DNA of 64,000 nt from JAACFF01 sp963701435 (GCA_963701435.1 CAVPAL010000010.1:62001-126000); one strand, 5' to 3'; shown: positions 50,855 to 59,466, counted from the first letter of the stretch. A program made the numbers and translations. The notes: generated from the letters alone by a model not told the origin.

Positions 50855-52030
50855 TATTTACTGCAACAGCAAGGGCCTATCGTCATTTTGACACTCAACC
50901 GCCCGGAACGACACAACAGCCTCGTTCCCGAACTATTGGCGGCGTTTTTGGAGGCGCTGACGGCCATTGAAGCGAACACGGCCGTTCACGCAGTCGTGCT
51001 CCAGGCTAACGGCCGTTCCTTTTCAACCGGCGGCGATGCCTTGGGTTTTGTGCAGCATGCAGACGACATCGCAGCATACTCACGCCGCATTGTGGGGCTG
51101 TTGAATCAAGTGATTCTGGCCATGCTCGATTTGCGCGTTCCAATTGTAACGGCCGTTCACGGTATCCTGACCGGTGGTTCATTGGGCTTTATTATGGGGT
51201 CGGACATTGTGCTCGTCACGCCGCAGGCCAGCTTTGCGCCCTTCTACAGCACCGTCGGCCCCAGTCCGGACGGCGGCTGGGCAGTTTTGCTGCCGCTGCT
51301 GATTGGCAAACGGCGCGCAGCAGAGGTATTGTATTTGAACACGGCGATTGACGCGCAAACGGCCGTTGCCTGGGGTCTGGCCAACCGGATTGTACCCGCC
51401 GCCGCGATTCGCAGCGAGGTGCAGCATGTGGCAGAAGCTATCGCCGCCAAAAAAGCGGGCAGCATCCGCCACACAAAGCAGTTATTAAACTGGGATCGTG
51501 ATGAAATTGCAGCCCGGCTGGAAGCGGAATTAGACCATTTCTTAGCGCAAATTGTGACGGACGAAGCTATCGCTGGTTTCCGTGATTTTCTGGCCGCGCT
51601 GAAACAACAACGCAATGATGAAAGAGTCGGTTATAGAATGAAAGGACTCAAACTCGGACAAAATGCCAGCCTGACGCGCACATTCACACTTGATGATGTG
51701 GCTGCATATCGCTTGTTGAGCAAGGACAATGGGCTGCTTTTTGGATCGGATAGTGGGGAAACGGCCGTTCCTGGCCCGCTGCTTGCCGGTCTATTCTCTA
51801 ATCTAATGGGCACAAAACTGCCCGGACTAGGAACCAACTGGCTCAAGCAGCAACTAAGTTACCCTGCGCCGGCCTTTCTGGACGAACCCATCACGGCCAG
51901 CGTTGAAATCATTCGCCTGCGCCCGGAAAAAGAACTGGTTAATTTGCGCACCACCTGTGTCAACTTACAAGGTGAACTCGTTTGCACAGGCGAAGCGCTT
52001 GTCTTGGTGAAAGATTTGGAGCAAGTTTGA
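50851..52030 (+). CDS. Enoyl-CoA hydratase/isomerase fused to a C-terminal MaoC-like domain (start region frameshifted)
   Basis: Residues of the crotonase fold (about 1-250) show GPIVILTLNRPERHNSLVPEL, the oxyanion-hole part FSTGGDALGF, and VPIVTAVHGILTGGSLGFIMGSDIVL; the usual Glu of the second active-site position is Ser/Pro-rich (TVGPSPDGG), so activity may differ. After a short linker about 130 residues follow with GQNASLTRTFTLDDVAAYRLLS, VPGPLLAGLFSNLMGTKLPG and FLDEPITASVEII, a MaoC/hotdog module. ATG 50851 overlaps the MaoC stop but is out of frame; one extra T in TTT (50857-50859) explains this, giving MILLQQQGPIVIL and a 392-residue protein. Otherwise a non-ATG start must be used. 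Confidence 0.8.
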
Positions 52031-52098
52031 TTTTTTATTGGAGGTCTGTTTATGGCATGAGTCGTTAATTATCAGTTCACTATACGCAAATTACATCG

Positions 52099-52154
52099 TT
52101 GAGGAAACCGCGAATTTTTCACAGAGGTGAATGGTAAAAACTTTTCGCAGTTTA
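52099..52154. repeat. AAACCGCG hairpin repeat
   Basis: TTGAGGAAACCGCGAA (52099 onward) pairs with TTCGCAGTTTACCT (52144-52157), a variant of the AAACCGCAG family with one mismatch. As at 48711, it is directly followed by the 143-bp TIR element. Confidence 0.75.
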
Positions 52155-52159
52155 CCTAT

Positions 52160-52302
52160 TACTACAACGAGATTTTGACATAATGTTACTGACGACAACC
52201 TCCCGGAGGCTAATCAAGCAACTAAAATCAACCTATTTAGCGACCACCTTTGCCTAAATGTTGAGCCTCCGGGAGGATTCACTTCGAAGTCTCGTTGTAA
52301 TA
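52160..52302. repeat. 143-bp element with 13-bp terminal inverted repeats, copy B
   Basis: TACTACAACGAGA (52160-52172) and TCTCGTTGTAATA (52290-52302) are inverted repeats with one mismatch. Inside, CCTCCCGGAGG (52199-52209) and CCTCCGGGAGG (52266-52276) form a second, nested inverted repeat like that at 23882. The element fills most of the 317-bp gap before the binding-protein gene. Confidence 0.75.
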
Positions 52303-52347
52303 CTATATTGAATAGGAATTCTCAAAAATTTGGAGGAGATTAAAAAG

Positions 52348-53316
52348 ATGAATAAAAAAACTCGATTATGGACACTAATAGCCCTGCTGCTGGCAATGAT
52401 GCTTGTATTCTCAGCCTGCGGCGGCTCGGCGCCATCTGAAGAAGCAGCGGAAGAAGCCCCAGCCCAAGAAGAAGCTGCGCCAGCAGAAGAAGCGCCGCCC
52501 GAGGAAGAAGCCGCGCCAGCAGAGGAAGCGCCCGTAGAAGAACCAGCCGAAGAAGCGGCAGTGGAAGAAACGATGGGCACAGTCGCCTGTGAAGAACCGG
52601 TCAAAGTCGGCCTGATTACTGACGAAACCGGCGCGCTGGCCATTTATGGCGCCCATATCTTGCGCAGTTTCCCGCTGGGTTTGGAATATGCCACCGGCGC
52701 GGCCGGCGCAGAGGGCGACGGCTTTACAAGCTACATGTTGGACGGCTGTGAAATTCAGCTCTACATTCGCGATGACCAGAGTACACCCGAAAACACCGCC
52801 ACCGTCGCGCGTGAATTGATCGAGGTTGAAGGCGTTGATGTGCTCGTCGGCACCGTCAGCTCCGGCGCAACCGCGACGCTGCAAGAACTGGCGCGCGAAA
52901 ACGAGATTCCCTTGATCGTCGCCCCCGCCGCCGCCAACGACATCACTGGCGTCAACTTTAACGAATATACCTTCCGCACCAGCCGTAACAACTACCAGGA
53001 CGCGGTCAACATTTGTGAATACATCACCGAACAGTACGACACCTTCGTACAGATTGCGCCCGATTACTCCTTCGGTTACGGCGGCGCGCAGGCGTTCCGT
53101 GACGCCTGTACGCTCTTCGGCGGCGAATTTGTGGCCGACGACATCTTTGCACCGCTGGACACGACCGACTTCACGCCCTACATGGAACAGGTGCTTGACG
53201 CCAACGCCGACGCCTTCCTGGTCACCTGGGCCGGCGGCGGCTTCATTCCGCTGCTGCAATCGGCGGTTGATCTGGGCGTGTTTGGACCAATCCACACTGG
53301 CGGCCAGCTTCATTGA
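52348..53316 (+). CDS. Branched-chain-type substrate-binding lipoprotein, first part (frameshifted double-domain gene)
   Basis: From ATG 52348 a lipoprotein signal ends at Cys24 (LVFSAC), then comes a 50-residue Glu/Ala/Pro linker and a Peripla_BP_6 (LivJ/LivK-like) domain: EPVKVGLITDETGALAIYGA, VDVLVGTVSSGATATLQELA, PDYSFGYGGAQAFRDAC. The frame stops at 53316, but comparison with the second copy shows one extra G at 53284-53285 (TTTGGAC in place of TTTGAC-like). Without it the protein runs on for 893 residues and contains two complete binding domains. It captures the ligand for the ABC importer encoded downstream. Confidence 0.85.
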   Translation: MNKKTRLWTLIALLLAMMLVFSACGGSAPSEEAAEEAPAQEEAAPAEEAPPEEEAAPAEEAPVEEPAEEAAVEETMGTVACEEPVKVGLITDETGALAIYGAHILRSFPLGLEYATGAAGAEGDGFTSYMLDGCEIQLYIRDDQSTPENTATVARELIEVEGVDVLVGTVSSGATATLQELARENEIPLIVAPAAANDITGVNFNEYTFRTSRNNYQDAVNICEYITEQYDTFVQIAPDYSFGYGGAQAFRDACTLFGGEFVADDIFAPLDTTDFTPYMEQVLDANADAFLVTWAGGGFIPLLQSAVDLGVFGPIHTGGQLH

Positions 53317-55030
53317 CAATGTGGCCCAGCCCGCCTTTTTCTCCAACGCCATTGGCAGCACCAGCGGTATTCTCTATCACTACACGCTGCCTGATAATGA
53401 AGTCAATGATTGGTTGGTGGAGCAAACCCAGGCCCAATTCGAAACCTTCCCCGATCTGTTTGATGCGGACGGCATGAACGCCGCCCTGCTATTGACCGAA
53501 GCGCTCAAAGCCTCGGGTGGGGATGCCAGCGCCGACGCCATGATCGGCGCCATGGAGGGCATTGAGTTTGAGGGGCCAAAAGGCACGATTTACATTCGGC
53601 CCGAAGATCATGTTGCAATCCAGGATATGTACATCGTCACGCTGACCAATGTGGACGATCCTGAGTTCAAATTCTACGAACCGGTTGAAACCAACCGGCC
53701 AAACGTCCCTTGCTTGCTGCCCGAAGAGATGCAGGATCGCTGCGGCGATTTGCCCGTCGGCGCGCTGGGCGACATTTCACAAACTGAAGCGCCTGCGTCG
53801 GCCGCAGAAGAAACGGATATGGAAATGGGAACGGCCGTTTGCGAAGAACCGGTCAAAGTTGGCCTGATCACCGATGAAACCGGCGCACTGGCCATCTATG
53901 GCGCCCATATTCTGCGCAGCTTCCCGCTTGGTTTAGAATACCTCGCCGGCGCAGAAGGTACAGAAGCTGACGGGTACACTTCCTACATGGTTGATGAGTG
54001 TGAAATCCAGCTCTATATTCGCGACGACCAGAGTACACCCGAAAACACCGCCACCGTCGCGCGTGAATTGATCGAGGTTGAAGGCGTTGATGTGCTCGTC
54101 GGCACCGTCAGCTCCGGCGCAACCGCGACGCTGCAAGAGCTGGCGCGCGAAAACGAGATTCCCTTGATTGTCGCCCCCGCCGCCGCCAACGACATCACCG
54201 GCGTCAACTTCAACGAATATACCTTCCGCACCAGCCGTAACAACTACCAGGACGCCGTCAACATCTGTGAATACATCACCGAAGAATACGACACCTTCGT
54301 ACAGATTGCGCCCGATTACTCCTTCGGTTACGGCGGCGCGCAGGCGTTCCGCGACGCCTGTACACTCTTCGGCGGCGAGTTTGTGGCCGACGACATCTTT
54401 GCGCCGCTGGACACGACCGACTTCACACCCTACATGGAGCAGGTGCTTGACGCCAACGCCGACGCCTTCCTGGTGACCTGGGCCGGCGGCGGCTTCATTC
54501 CGCTGCTGCAATCAGCGGTTGAACTGGGTGTGTTAGATCAGACGGCGCTGGCGGCCAGCTTCATTGACAATGTGGCCCAGCCCGCTTTCTTCTCCAACGC
54601 CATCGGCAGCACCAGCGGTATTCTCTATCATTACACGCTGCCTGATAATGAAATCAATGATTGGCTTGTGGAGCAAACCCAGGCCCAGTACGAAACCTTC
54701 CCCGATCTATTCGACGCCGACGGCATGAATGCGGCCTTGCTGCTGGGTAATGCCCTGCGCAAGAGCGGCGGCGATGCCAGCGCGGCGGCTTTGATTGCTG
54801 CAATGGAAGGTATCGAGTTTGAAGGTCCCAAAGGCACGATTCTTATTCGGCCGGAAGACCACGTCGCTATGCAGGATATGTACATCGTCACGCTGACCAA
54901 TGTGGATGATCCCGAGTTCAAGTATTATGAACCGGTCGAAACCAACCGGCCTGACGTGCCCTGCTTGCTGCCCGAGGAATTGCAGGATCGCTGCGGCGAT
55001 CTGCCCGCCGGCAGCCTGAGCGGCGAATAA
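53285..55030 (+). CDS. Branched-chain-type substrate-binding protein, rest of domain 1 plus complete domain 2
   Basis: This frame continues domain 1 (FIDNVAQPAFFSNAIGSTSG to the Cys-rich end LLPEEMQDRCGDLP). It passes through a short linker with no stop and then encodes a second full Peripla_BP_6 domain, from EEPVKVGLITDETG to EELQDRCGDLPAGSLSGE. The two domains repeat with a period of 417 residues and are nearly identical over long DNA stretches (for example 52771-52980 against 54022-54230), so the duplication is recent. There is no signal before domain 2, so it depends on the first. A tandem two-domain LivK-like protein is unusual. Confidence 0.85.
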   Translation, partial: DQSTLAASFIDNVAQPAFFSNAIGSTSGILYHYTLPDNEVNDWLVEQTQAQFETFPDLFDADGMNAALLLTEALKASGGDASADAMIGAMEGIEFEGPKGTIYIRPEDHVAIQDMYIVTLTNVDDPEFKFYEPVETNRPNVPCLLPEEMQDRCGDLPVGALGDISQTEAPASAAEETDMEMGTAVCEEPVKVGLITDETGALAIYGAHILRSFPLGLEYLAGAEGTEADGYTSYMVDECEIQLYIRDDQSTPENTATVARELIEVEGVDVLVGTVSSGATATLQELARENEIPLIVAPAAANDITGVNFNEYTFRTSRNNYQDAVNICEYITEEYDTFVQIAPDYSFGYGGAQAFRDACTLFGGEFVADDIFAPLDTTDFTPYMEQVLDANADAFLVTWAGGGFIPLLQSAVELGVLDQTALAASFIDNVAQPAFFSNAIGSTSGILYHYTLPDNEINDWLVEQTQAQYETFPDLFDADGMNAALLLGNALRKSGGDASAAALIAAMEGIEFEGPKGTILIRPEDHVAMQDMYIVTLTNVDDPEFKYYEPVETNRPDVPCLLPEELQDRCGDLPAGSLSGE

Positions 55031-55040
55031 ATTGAATGCG

Positions 55041-55077
55041 GCGTGCGGAATTCAGGAATTTTCTGAATTCCGCACGC
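55041..55077 (+). terminator. 15-bp perfect hairpin between binding protein and ATPase genes
   Basis: GCGTGCGGAATTCAG (55041-55055) pairs perfectly with CTGAATTCCGCACGC (55063-55077) around a 7-nt loop. It has only a short T run after it. Such a structure after a binding-protein gene usually stabilises the upstream mRNA and limits read-through to the transporter genes. Confidence 0.7.
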
Positions 55078-55100
55078 TTCCACTTCATATTGGAGGTGGC

Positions 55101-55571
55101 ATGTCTGACGACATAATTCTAGAAACGCATAACTTGCGGCGTGAGTTTGGAGCGTTGGTAGCGGTGGATGATGTCAGTATCCAGGTGAAAACCGGTTCGC
55201 TGCATTCGATCATCGGTCCCAACGGCGCGGGAAAAACCACGTTTTTTAATTTGCTAAGCGGCAATATCGGACCCAGCGGCGGGAAAGTATTTTTTAAGGG
55301 GCAGGATATTACTAATTTGCCGGTATACAAAACAGCGCATCTGGGAATCGGCCGTTCCTTTCAAATTACCAATCTTTTCCCCAGTCTAACCGTTTTGGAA
55401 AATATCCGCCTGGCGGCGCAGGCTTTAGGCAAAGATAACTTCAAGATGTTCAGATCCAACAGACGCTTTCAGAGCTATATCGATCGCGCCTGGGAAGTCA
55501 TGGATTTGGTTGGATTGGCCGAACGCGCCGGCAATCTGGCGCAGCACCCTGCCGCATGGCGACCAGCGTAA
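55101..55571 (+). CDS. livG: LivG-type ABC ATPase, 5' part (frameshifted gene)
   Basis: Start ATG 55101 with GGAGG upstream. It has the Walker A in SIIGPNGAGKTTFFNLLSG, the Q-loop region IGRSFQITNLFPSLTVLEN and the long LivG-specific insertion (FKMFRSNRRFQSYIDRAW). The frame ends at 55571. The signature and Walker B are encoded in the +1 frame from about 55549. Removing one C from the CCC at 55547-55549 restores a normal 256-residue LivG. It powers import of the ligand bound by the double binding protein. Confidence 0.83.
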   Translation: MSDDIILETHNLRREFGALVAVDDVSIQVKTGSLHSIIGPNGAGKTTFFNLLSGNIGPSGGKVFFKGQDITNLPVYKTAHLGIGRSFQITNLFPSLTVLENIRLAAQALGKDNFKMFRSNRRFQSYIDRAWEVMDLVGLAERAGNLAQHPAAWRPA

Positions 55572-55872
55572 GCTGGAACTGGGCATGATCCTGGCGCCCG
55601 ATCCGGAAATGCTGCTGCTGGACGAACCCACAGCCGGGATGGCTTCAGAGCAAGTGCCGGAACTGATGGCGCTAATCCGCAATGTGCAGGCAGCCGGCAA
55701 CAAAACCATCATGCTGGTCGAACACAACATGCACGTCGTCATGGCCGTCTCAGACGCTATAACCGTGATGCATCATGGCGCCGTTTTGGCCGAAGGCGCG
55801 CCCTCAGAAATCGCTCAAAACGACACGGTACAAACGGCGTATCTGGGCGGTTTGTACGAGCTTGAGGCGTAA
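55549..55872 (+). CDS. livG: LivG-type ABC ATPase, 3' part (frameshifted gene)
   Basis: It continues LivG with the signature region LPHGDQRKLELGMILA (the LivG variant of LSGGQ), Walker B MLLLDEPTAGMA, the H-loop in KTIMLVEHNMHVVM, and the family end VLAEGAPSEIAQNDTVQTAYLGG. The next gene (LivF) starts 8 bp later. With the upstream part all catalytic motifs of the ATPase are present, so only the one-base shift separates it from a working gene. Confidence 0.83.
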   Translation: MPHGDQRKLELGMILAPDPEMLLLDEPTAGMASEQVPELMALIRNVQAAGNKTIMLVEHNMHVVMAVSDAITVMHHGAVLAEGAPSEIAQNDTVQTAYLGGLYELEA

Positions 55873-55879
55873 CGCTATT

Positions 55880-56584
55880 ATGGGCAATCTACTTGAAGTT
55901 CAATCAATTCATACCTATATCGGCCAGTATCACATCCTGGAAGGGGTTAATTTGACGATTCCCCAAGGCAGTATTACAGCCCTATTGGGCCGCAACGGGG
56001 CCGGCAAAACAACAACGCTCAAATCCATCCTGGGTTTGACGCCGCCGCGCGAGGGCAAGGTCATCTTCGACGGCCAGGAAATTCAAGGGCGGCGCAGCTA
56101 TGATATTGCGGCGATGGGCATCGGTTTTGTACCGGAACACCGCGCAATTTTCCGTGATTTGTCGGTAAAGGAAAATCTACTTCTGGCAGAGCGCAAAAAA
56201 GGTGATTTTGCGCGCAAAGAGGAATTTATTTTCGGTCTTTTTCCCGATCTCAAGCGTTTGATCAAGCTTCCGGGAACTAATCTATCCGGCGGGCAGCAGC
56301 AGATGCTGGCGGTGGCGCGTGCGCTGGTGGCGGATAACAGGCTGCTGTTAATCGACGAACCCAGCGAAGGTCTGGCGCCGGTAATTATTGAGCAGATGAT
56401 GAGCGCAATAGATGAGCTGTCGGCCGAATCTACGGTTTTATTGGTTGAGCAAAACTTTTTGGTTGCCAGCCGTCTGGCCAGCCAGTATGTAATTATTGAA
56501 GAGGGTCAATCTGTGCAGGCCGGCGCAATGGCCGATCTGGTACAGGATAAAGAAACCATCCACCGCTATTTGGGTGCGGCCTAG
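55880..56584 (+). CDS. livF: LivF-type ABC ATPase
   Basis: 234 residues from ATG 55880 (MGNLLEVQSIHTYIGQYHIL). Walker A is LLGRNGAGKTTTLKSILG, the signature NLSGGQQQMLAVARAL, Walker B LLLIDEPSEGLAP and the H-loop Glu/His-region VLLVEQNF, with Gln replacing the usual His neighbour as common in LivF. Length and the VPEHRAIFRDLSVKENL motif are typical of LivF. It forms a heterodimer with LivG beneath the two permeases encoded next. Confidence 0.92.
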   Translation: MGNLLEVQSIHTYIGQYHILEGVNLTIPQGSITALLGRNGAGKTTTLKSILGLTPPREGKVIFDGQEIQGRRSYDIAAMGIGFVPEHRAIFRDLSVKENLLLAERKKGDFARKEEFIFGLFPDLKRLIKLPGTNLSGGQQQMLAVARALVADNRLLLIDEPSEGLAPVIIEQMMSAIDELSAESTVLLVEQNFLVASRLASQYVIIEEGQSVQAGAMADLVQDKETIHRYLGAA

Positions 56585-56593
56585 GAAAAGATT

Positions 56594-58156
56594 ATGGGTG
56601 AGTTTGCAACTGTTTTACGCAACAATCGTGTGCGCCTGATCACAATTGTGATTCTGGGTTTTGTATTTCTGGCGGCAATTCAAGGTATGGACACCAAAGA
56701 TTGGGTGATTACCGTGCTGCGCGGCCTGGCAGTGGGCGCGATTACTTTTTTGGTGGCGTCAGGTCTGTCGTTGATCTTTGGCCTGATGGATGTCCTCAAC
56801 CTGGCGCACGGTGAGTTGTTTATGCTGGGGGCGTATGTGGGCTGGACGGTGTTTGTGCGCCCGGATACATTTTTTGACGTCTTCACGCCGATATTGCTGG
56901 CGTCGGTGGGATTGATTTTGCTGCCGGTGTGGATGGCGTGGCTTTCCCGTGCGCATATCGGCAAAACGGCCGCTCGTATCTGGCCCTGGATTGCTTTGAT
57001 CATCGGGTTAGGCATTTTGATTTATACGCTTCGCAGCTATCCAATCACTATCTGGAATCCTGACGATTACGCCAACAGCCCAATTAATAACGCCCTAAAT
57101 TTAAGCCAGGGACTCTTCCAACTGCCAGAACCGGTGCTTTTTGGAACGGGTGGTCCTTTGGTGGGATTGTTGGGTGCATTGTTGGGTGGTTTTGTGCTTG
57201 CCTGGGGCATTGCGGGACTGCGGGTACGTCGCGACACGGCCGTTTCCACCCACGTCGGTCGCGGTCCTATCATCACGGCCATAATTTTGCTGGTGGTCGC
57301 CATGCTCAACTTCTTTTTGAACGATGCCTTAACGCTGTGGTTGTTTGAAATGAACTCAACCCTGCGCTTTTTCATCGCGATGGGCATTGCAACGGCCGTT
57401 GGCTTTATTCTAGGCGCGCTGATTGAAACAACGATGATACGGCCGTTATACGACCGTCCCATTTACCAGCTCATGCTCACGCTGGGGCTGAGCTTTATCA
57501 TCGTTGAGCTGGTGCGCGCCGTGTGGGGACGGCCGGAATTCACCCTGCCCAAACCGGCGCTGTGGGCCGGCAGCGGCGAAGGTTGTCCCGCCACAGGCAT
57601 CATGGAAGCATTTACCAATCAATGTTCGACGATTCTGTTATTCGACGGCCGTATACGCACATACAATGAAATCTTCATCATCCTGGTGGGCGTTTTTGTG
57701 CTGGTCGGCATCTGGCTGCTCCTGCAGCGCACCCGCATCGGCATGATCATCCGCGCCGGCGTCCAGGACAGCGAAATGGTCGAAGCCTTGGGCATCAACG
57801 TGCGGCGTGTTTTCACCTTTGTGTTTGCTCTGGGCGTCGCGCTGGCAGCCCTGGGCGGCGTGCTGGCGGCGCCCTCAATAGGGCTATCGACCGATATGGG
57901 CACGCGCGTTTTGCTGTTGGCGCTGATTGCGCTGGCCATTGGCGGGTTGACCAGCTTTCCGGGAGCGGCCGTTGGCTCCGTCCTGGTTGGCTTGATGCAG
58001 CAGTTCATCATTAAATACGGCTCCATCGGCATCAACCTGCCGTTCCTGGCCGAACCGATCAAACCATCACCCCCTTTGGTCCCGGCGTCCACGGTCTTAT
58101 TGATGGTCATCATTCTATTATTGCTGCCCAACGGCTTATTTGGGCGTAATGAGTAA
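56594..58156 (+). CDS. livH: LivH-type ABC permease with a large internal insertion
   Basis: 520 residues, against about 290-310 for normal LivH. The N-terminal helix pair (LRGLAVGAITFLVASGLSLI, FGLMDVLNLAHGELFMLGAY) and the C-terminal part, including the ATPase-coupling loop (GMIIRAGVQDSEMVEALGIN), ALGVALAALGGVLAAP and the last helices, are canonical. Between them about 200 extra residues add several hydrophobic helices and a loop (PITIWNPDDYANSPINNALN, RRDTAVSTHVGRG). The insertion may add transmembrane segments or reshape the periplasmic face. It lies between LivF and LivM with short gaps. Confidence 0.88.
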   Translation: MGEFATVLRNNRVRLITIVILGFVFLAAIQGMDTKDWVITVLRGLAVGAITFLVASGLSLIFGLMDVLNLAHGELFMLGAYVGWTVFVRPDTFFDVFTPILLASVGLILLPVWMAWLSRAHIGKTAARIWPWIALIIGLGILIYTLRSYPITIWNPDDYANSPINNALNLSQGLFQLPEPVLFGTGGPLVGLLGALLGGFVLAWGIAGLRVRRDTAVSTHVGRGPIITAIILLVVAMLNFFLNDALTLWLFEMNSTLRFFIAMGIATAVGFILGALIETTMIRPLYDRPIYQLMLTLGLSFIIVELVRAVWGRPEFTLPKPALWAGSGEGCPATGIMEAFTNQCSTILLFDGRIRTYNEIFIILVGVFVLVGIWLLLQRTRIGMIIRAGVQDSEMVEALGINVRRVFTFVFALGVALAALGGVLAAPSIGLSTDMGTRVLLLALIALAIGGLTSFPGAAVGSVLVGLMQQFIIKYGSIGINLPFLAEPIKPSPPLVPASTVLLMVIILLLLPNGLFGRNE

Positions 58157-58169
58157 CTGAGAAACCGCT

Positions 58170-59264
58170 ATGCAATCAACCGTATCCCGCACGCAAACAG
58201 AACAAACCGGCATAATCGCCTGGCTCAAACAAAACGCCGGGCTGGTCATCTTATTTCTACTGCTGCTCATATTTCCGTTCATCGTCGCCTTACTGGACGG
58301 CCAATCCCTCAGCGCCGTGCTGAACAATGAAACCGGCAACGCCAAATTTTTGCAGGGATTGATGATCGAAATATTTATTCTGGCCATCTATGCCATCAGC
58401 TACGACCTCATCCTGGGCATTACCGGCCTGCTCTCCTTTGGCCACGCCATGTTTTTTGCCGTGGGCGCTTATTTCACCGGCATCGCCTTTAAGCTGTTCG
58501 GCTGGGGGTTGGCGCCGACGCTGCTGGGACTGGTCGTTGTCGGCGCGTTGAATGCACTGCTCTTTGCCGTCGTCTTGCCGCGCGTGAAAGGCATCACCTT
58601 CGCCCTGGTCACATTGGGAATTGCTTCGGTCTTCTTTATCATTGTGCAGTCAAATGAAATGGTTGCCTACACCGGGGCGGATGTCGGGCTGCAAGGCGTT
58701 ATTGTGCCGGAATTCCTGAATACCAATAATGAACGTCTGCGTTTATACATCACTGCGCTGATCGCCACCTTTGCAGTTTACCTGATTTATCGACGCTTTG
58801 TGGATTCTCCCACCGGCCGGGTATGCATTGCCAACCGTGAAAACGAAGGGCGCGCCCTGATGCTGGGTTACAACACCTTTTATTTCAAGCTCGTGGCCCT
58901 GATTATTTCCGCCATAACGGCCGCTTTAGCCGGCTTTTTTCACACGCTGCATTCCCCAATTGTGAGTCCCACCATTGCGGGATTGGGCTGGACCGTGGCG
59001 GCGCTGCTGATGATTTTGATTGGCGGTGTTGGCACGTTGAGCGGCGCTATGATTGGAGCGGCCGTTTTCCGGCTGCTTGAGTTTTTCCTGGATCGCTGGT
59101 TTGGCGAAAACGCTTCTTTTTTGCTGGGCGTCTTCTATATTTTGCTGGTGTTGTTTTTGCCTTACGGCATCGTCGGCACCTGGAAAGCGCGCTCGTTCCA
59201 GATCAAACAAGGTCGCGAGTGGCTTCTTACATTGCTGCGCGGCGGTTCAACGGATAAGCAATAA
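58170..59264 (+). CDS. livM: LivM-type ABC permease
   Basis: 364 residues with eight to ten helices. LivM features are AISYDLILGITGLLSFGHAMFFAVGAY (the FGHA motif), GITFALVTLGIASVFF, the ATPase-coupling loop GRVCIANRENEGRALMLGYN, and the final helices with LIGGVGTLSGAMIGAAVF. It pairs with LivH to form the channel of the importer. It is the last gene of the island. An inverted repeat at 59265-59305 follows its stop. Confidence 0.92.
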   Translation: MQSTVSRTQTEQTGIIAWLKQNAGLVILFLLLLIFPFIVALLDGQSLSAVLNNETGNAKFLQGLMIEIFILAIYAISYDLILGITGLLSFGHAMFFAVGAYFTGIAFKLFGWGLAPTLLGLVVVGALNALLFAVVLPRVKGITFALVTLGIASVFFIIVQSNEMVAYTGADVGLQGVIVPEFLNTNNERLRLYITALIATFAVYLIYRRFVDSPTGRVCIANRENEGRALMLGYNTFYFKLVALIISAITAALAGFFHTLHSPIVSPTIAGLGWTVAALLMILIGGVGTLSGAMIGAAVFRLLEFFLDRWFGENASFLLGVFYILLVLFLPYGIVGTWKARSFQIKQGREWLLTLLRGGSTDKQ

Positions 59265-59305
59265 GTAAGCGTCCACAAATAAAATCATAGTCAGAGGACG
59301 CTTAC
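59265..59305. repeat. Inverted repeat after the livM stop
   Basis: GTAAGCGTCC (59265-59274) and GGACGCTTAC (59296-59305) form a 10-bp perfect stem with a 21-nt loop. There is no T-run after it. It marks the end of the transporter operon and may act as a weak terminator or mRNA-end stabiliser. Confidence 0.6.
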
Positions 59306-59466
59306 GCAACCCTAATCGATAGAATCTCAACCCAAGATTACGCATCTGTTTTCCAATTGACATGCTGTCAACAAATACGCTATCATAATGTTAACAACGT
59401 CAATAATTCAATATATATGCAAATTATGATATTGCGGATTTATTACTCAAAAGGATAACGTTAATC

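Noticed and set aside
52411..53361. Long antisense frame opposite the binding protein
   Set aside because: Gly/Phe/Arg-rich composition is the complement of the Glu/Ala/Pro linker; no start signal or family motif.
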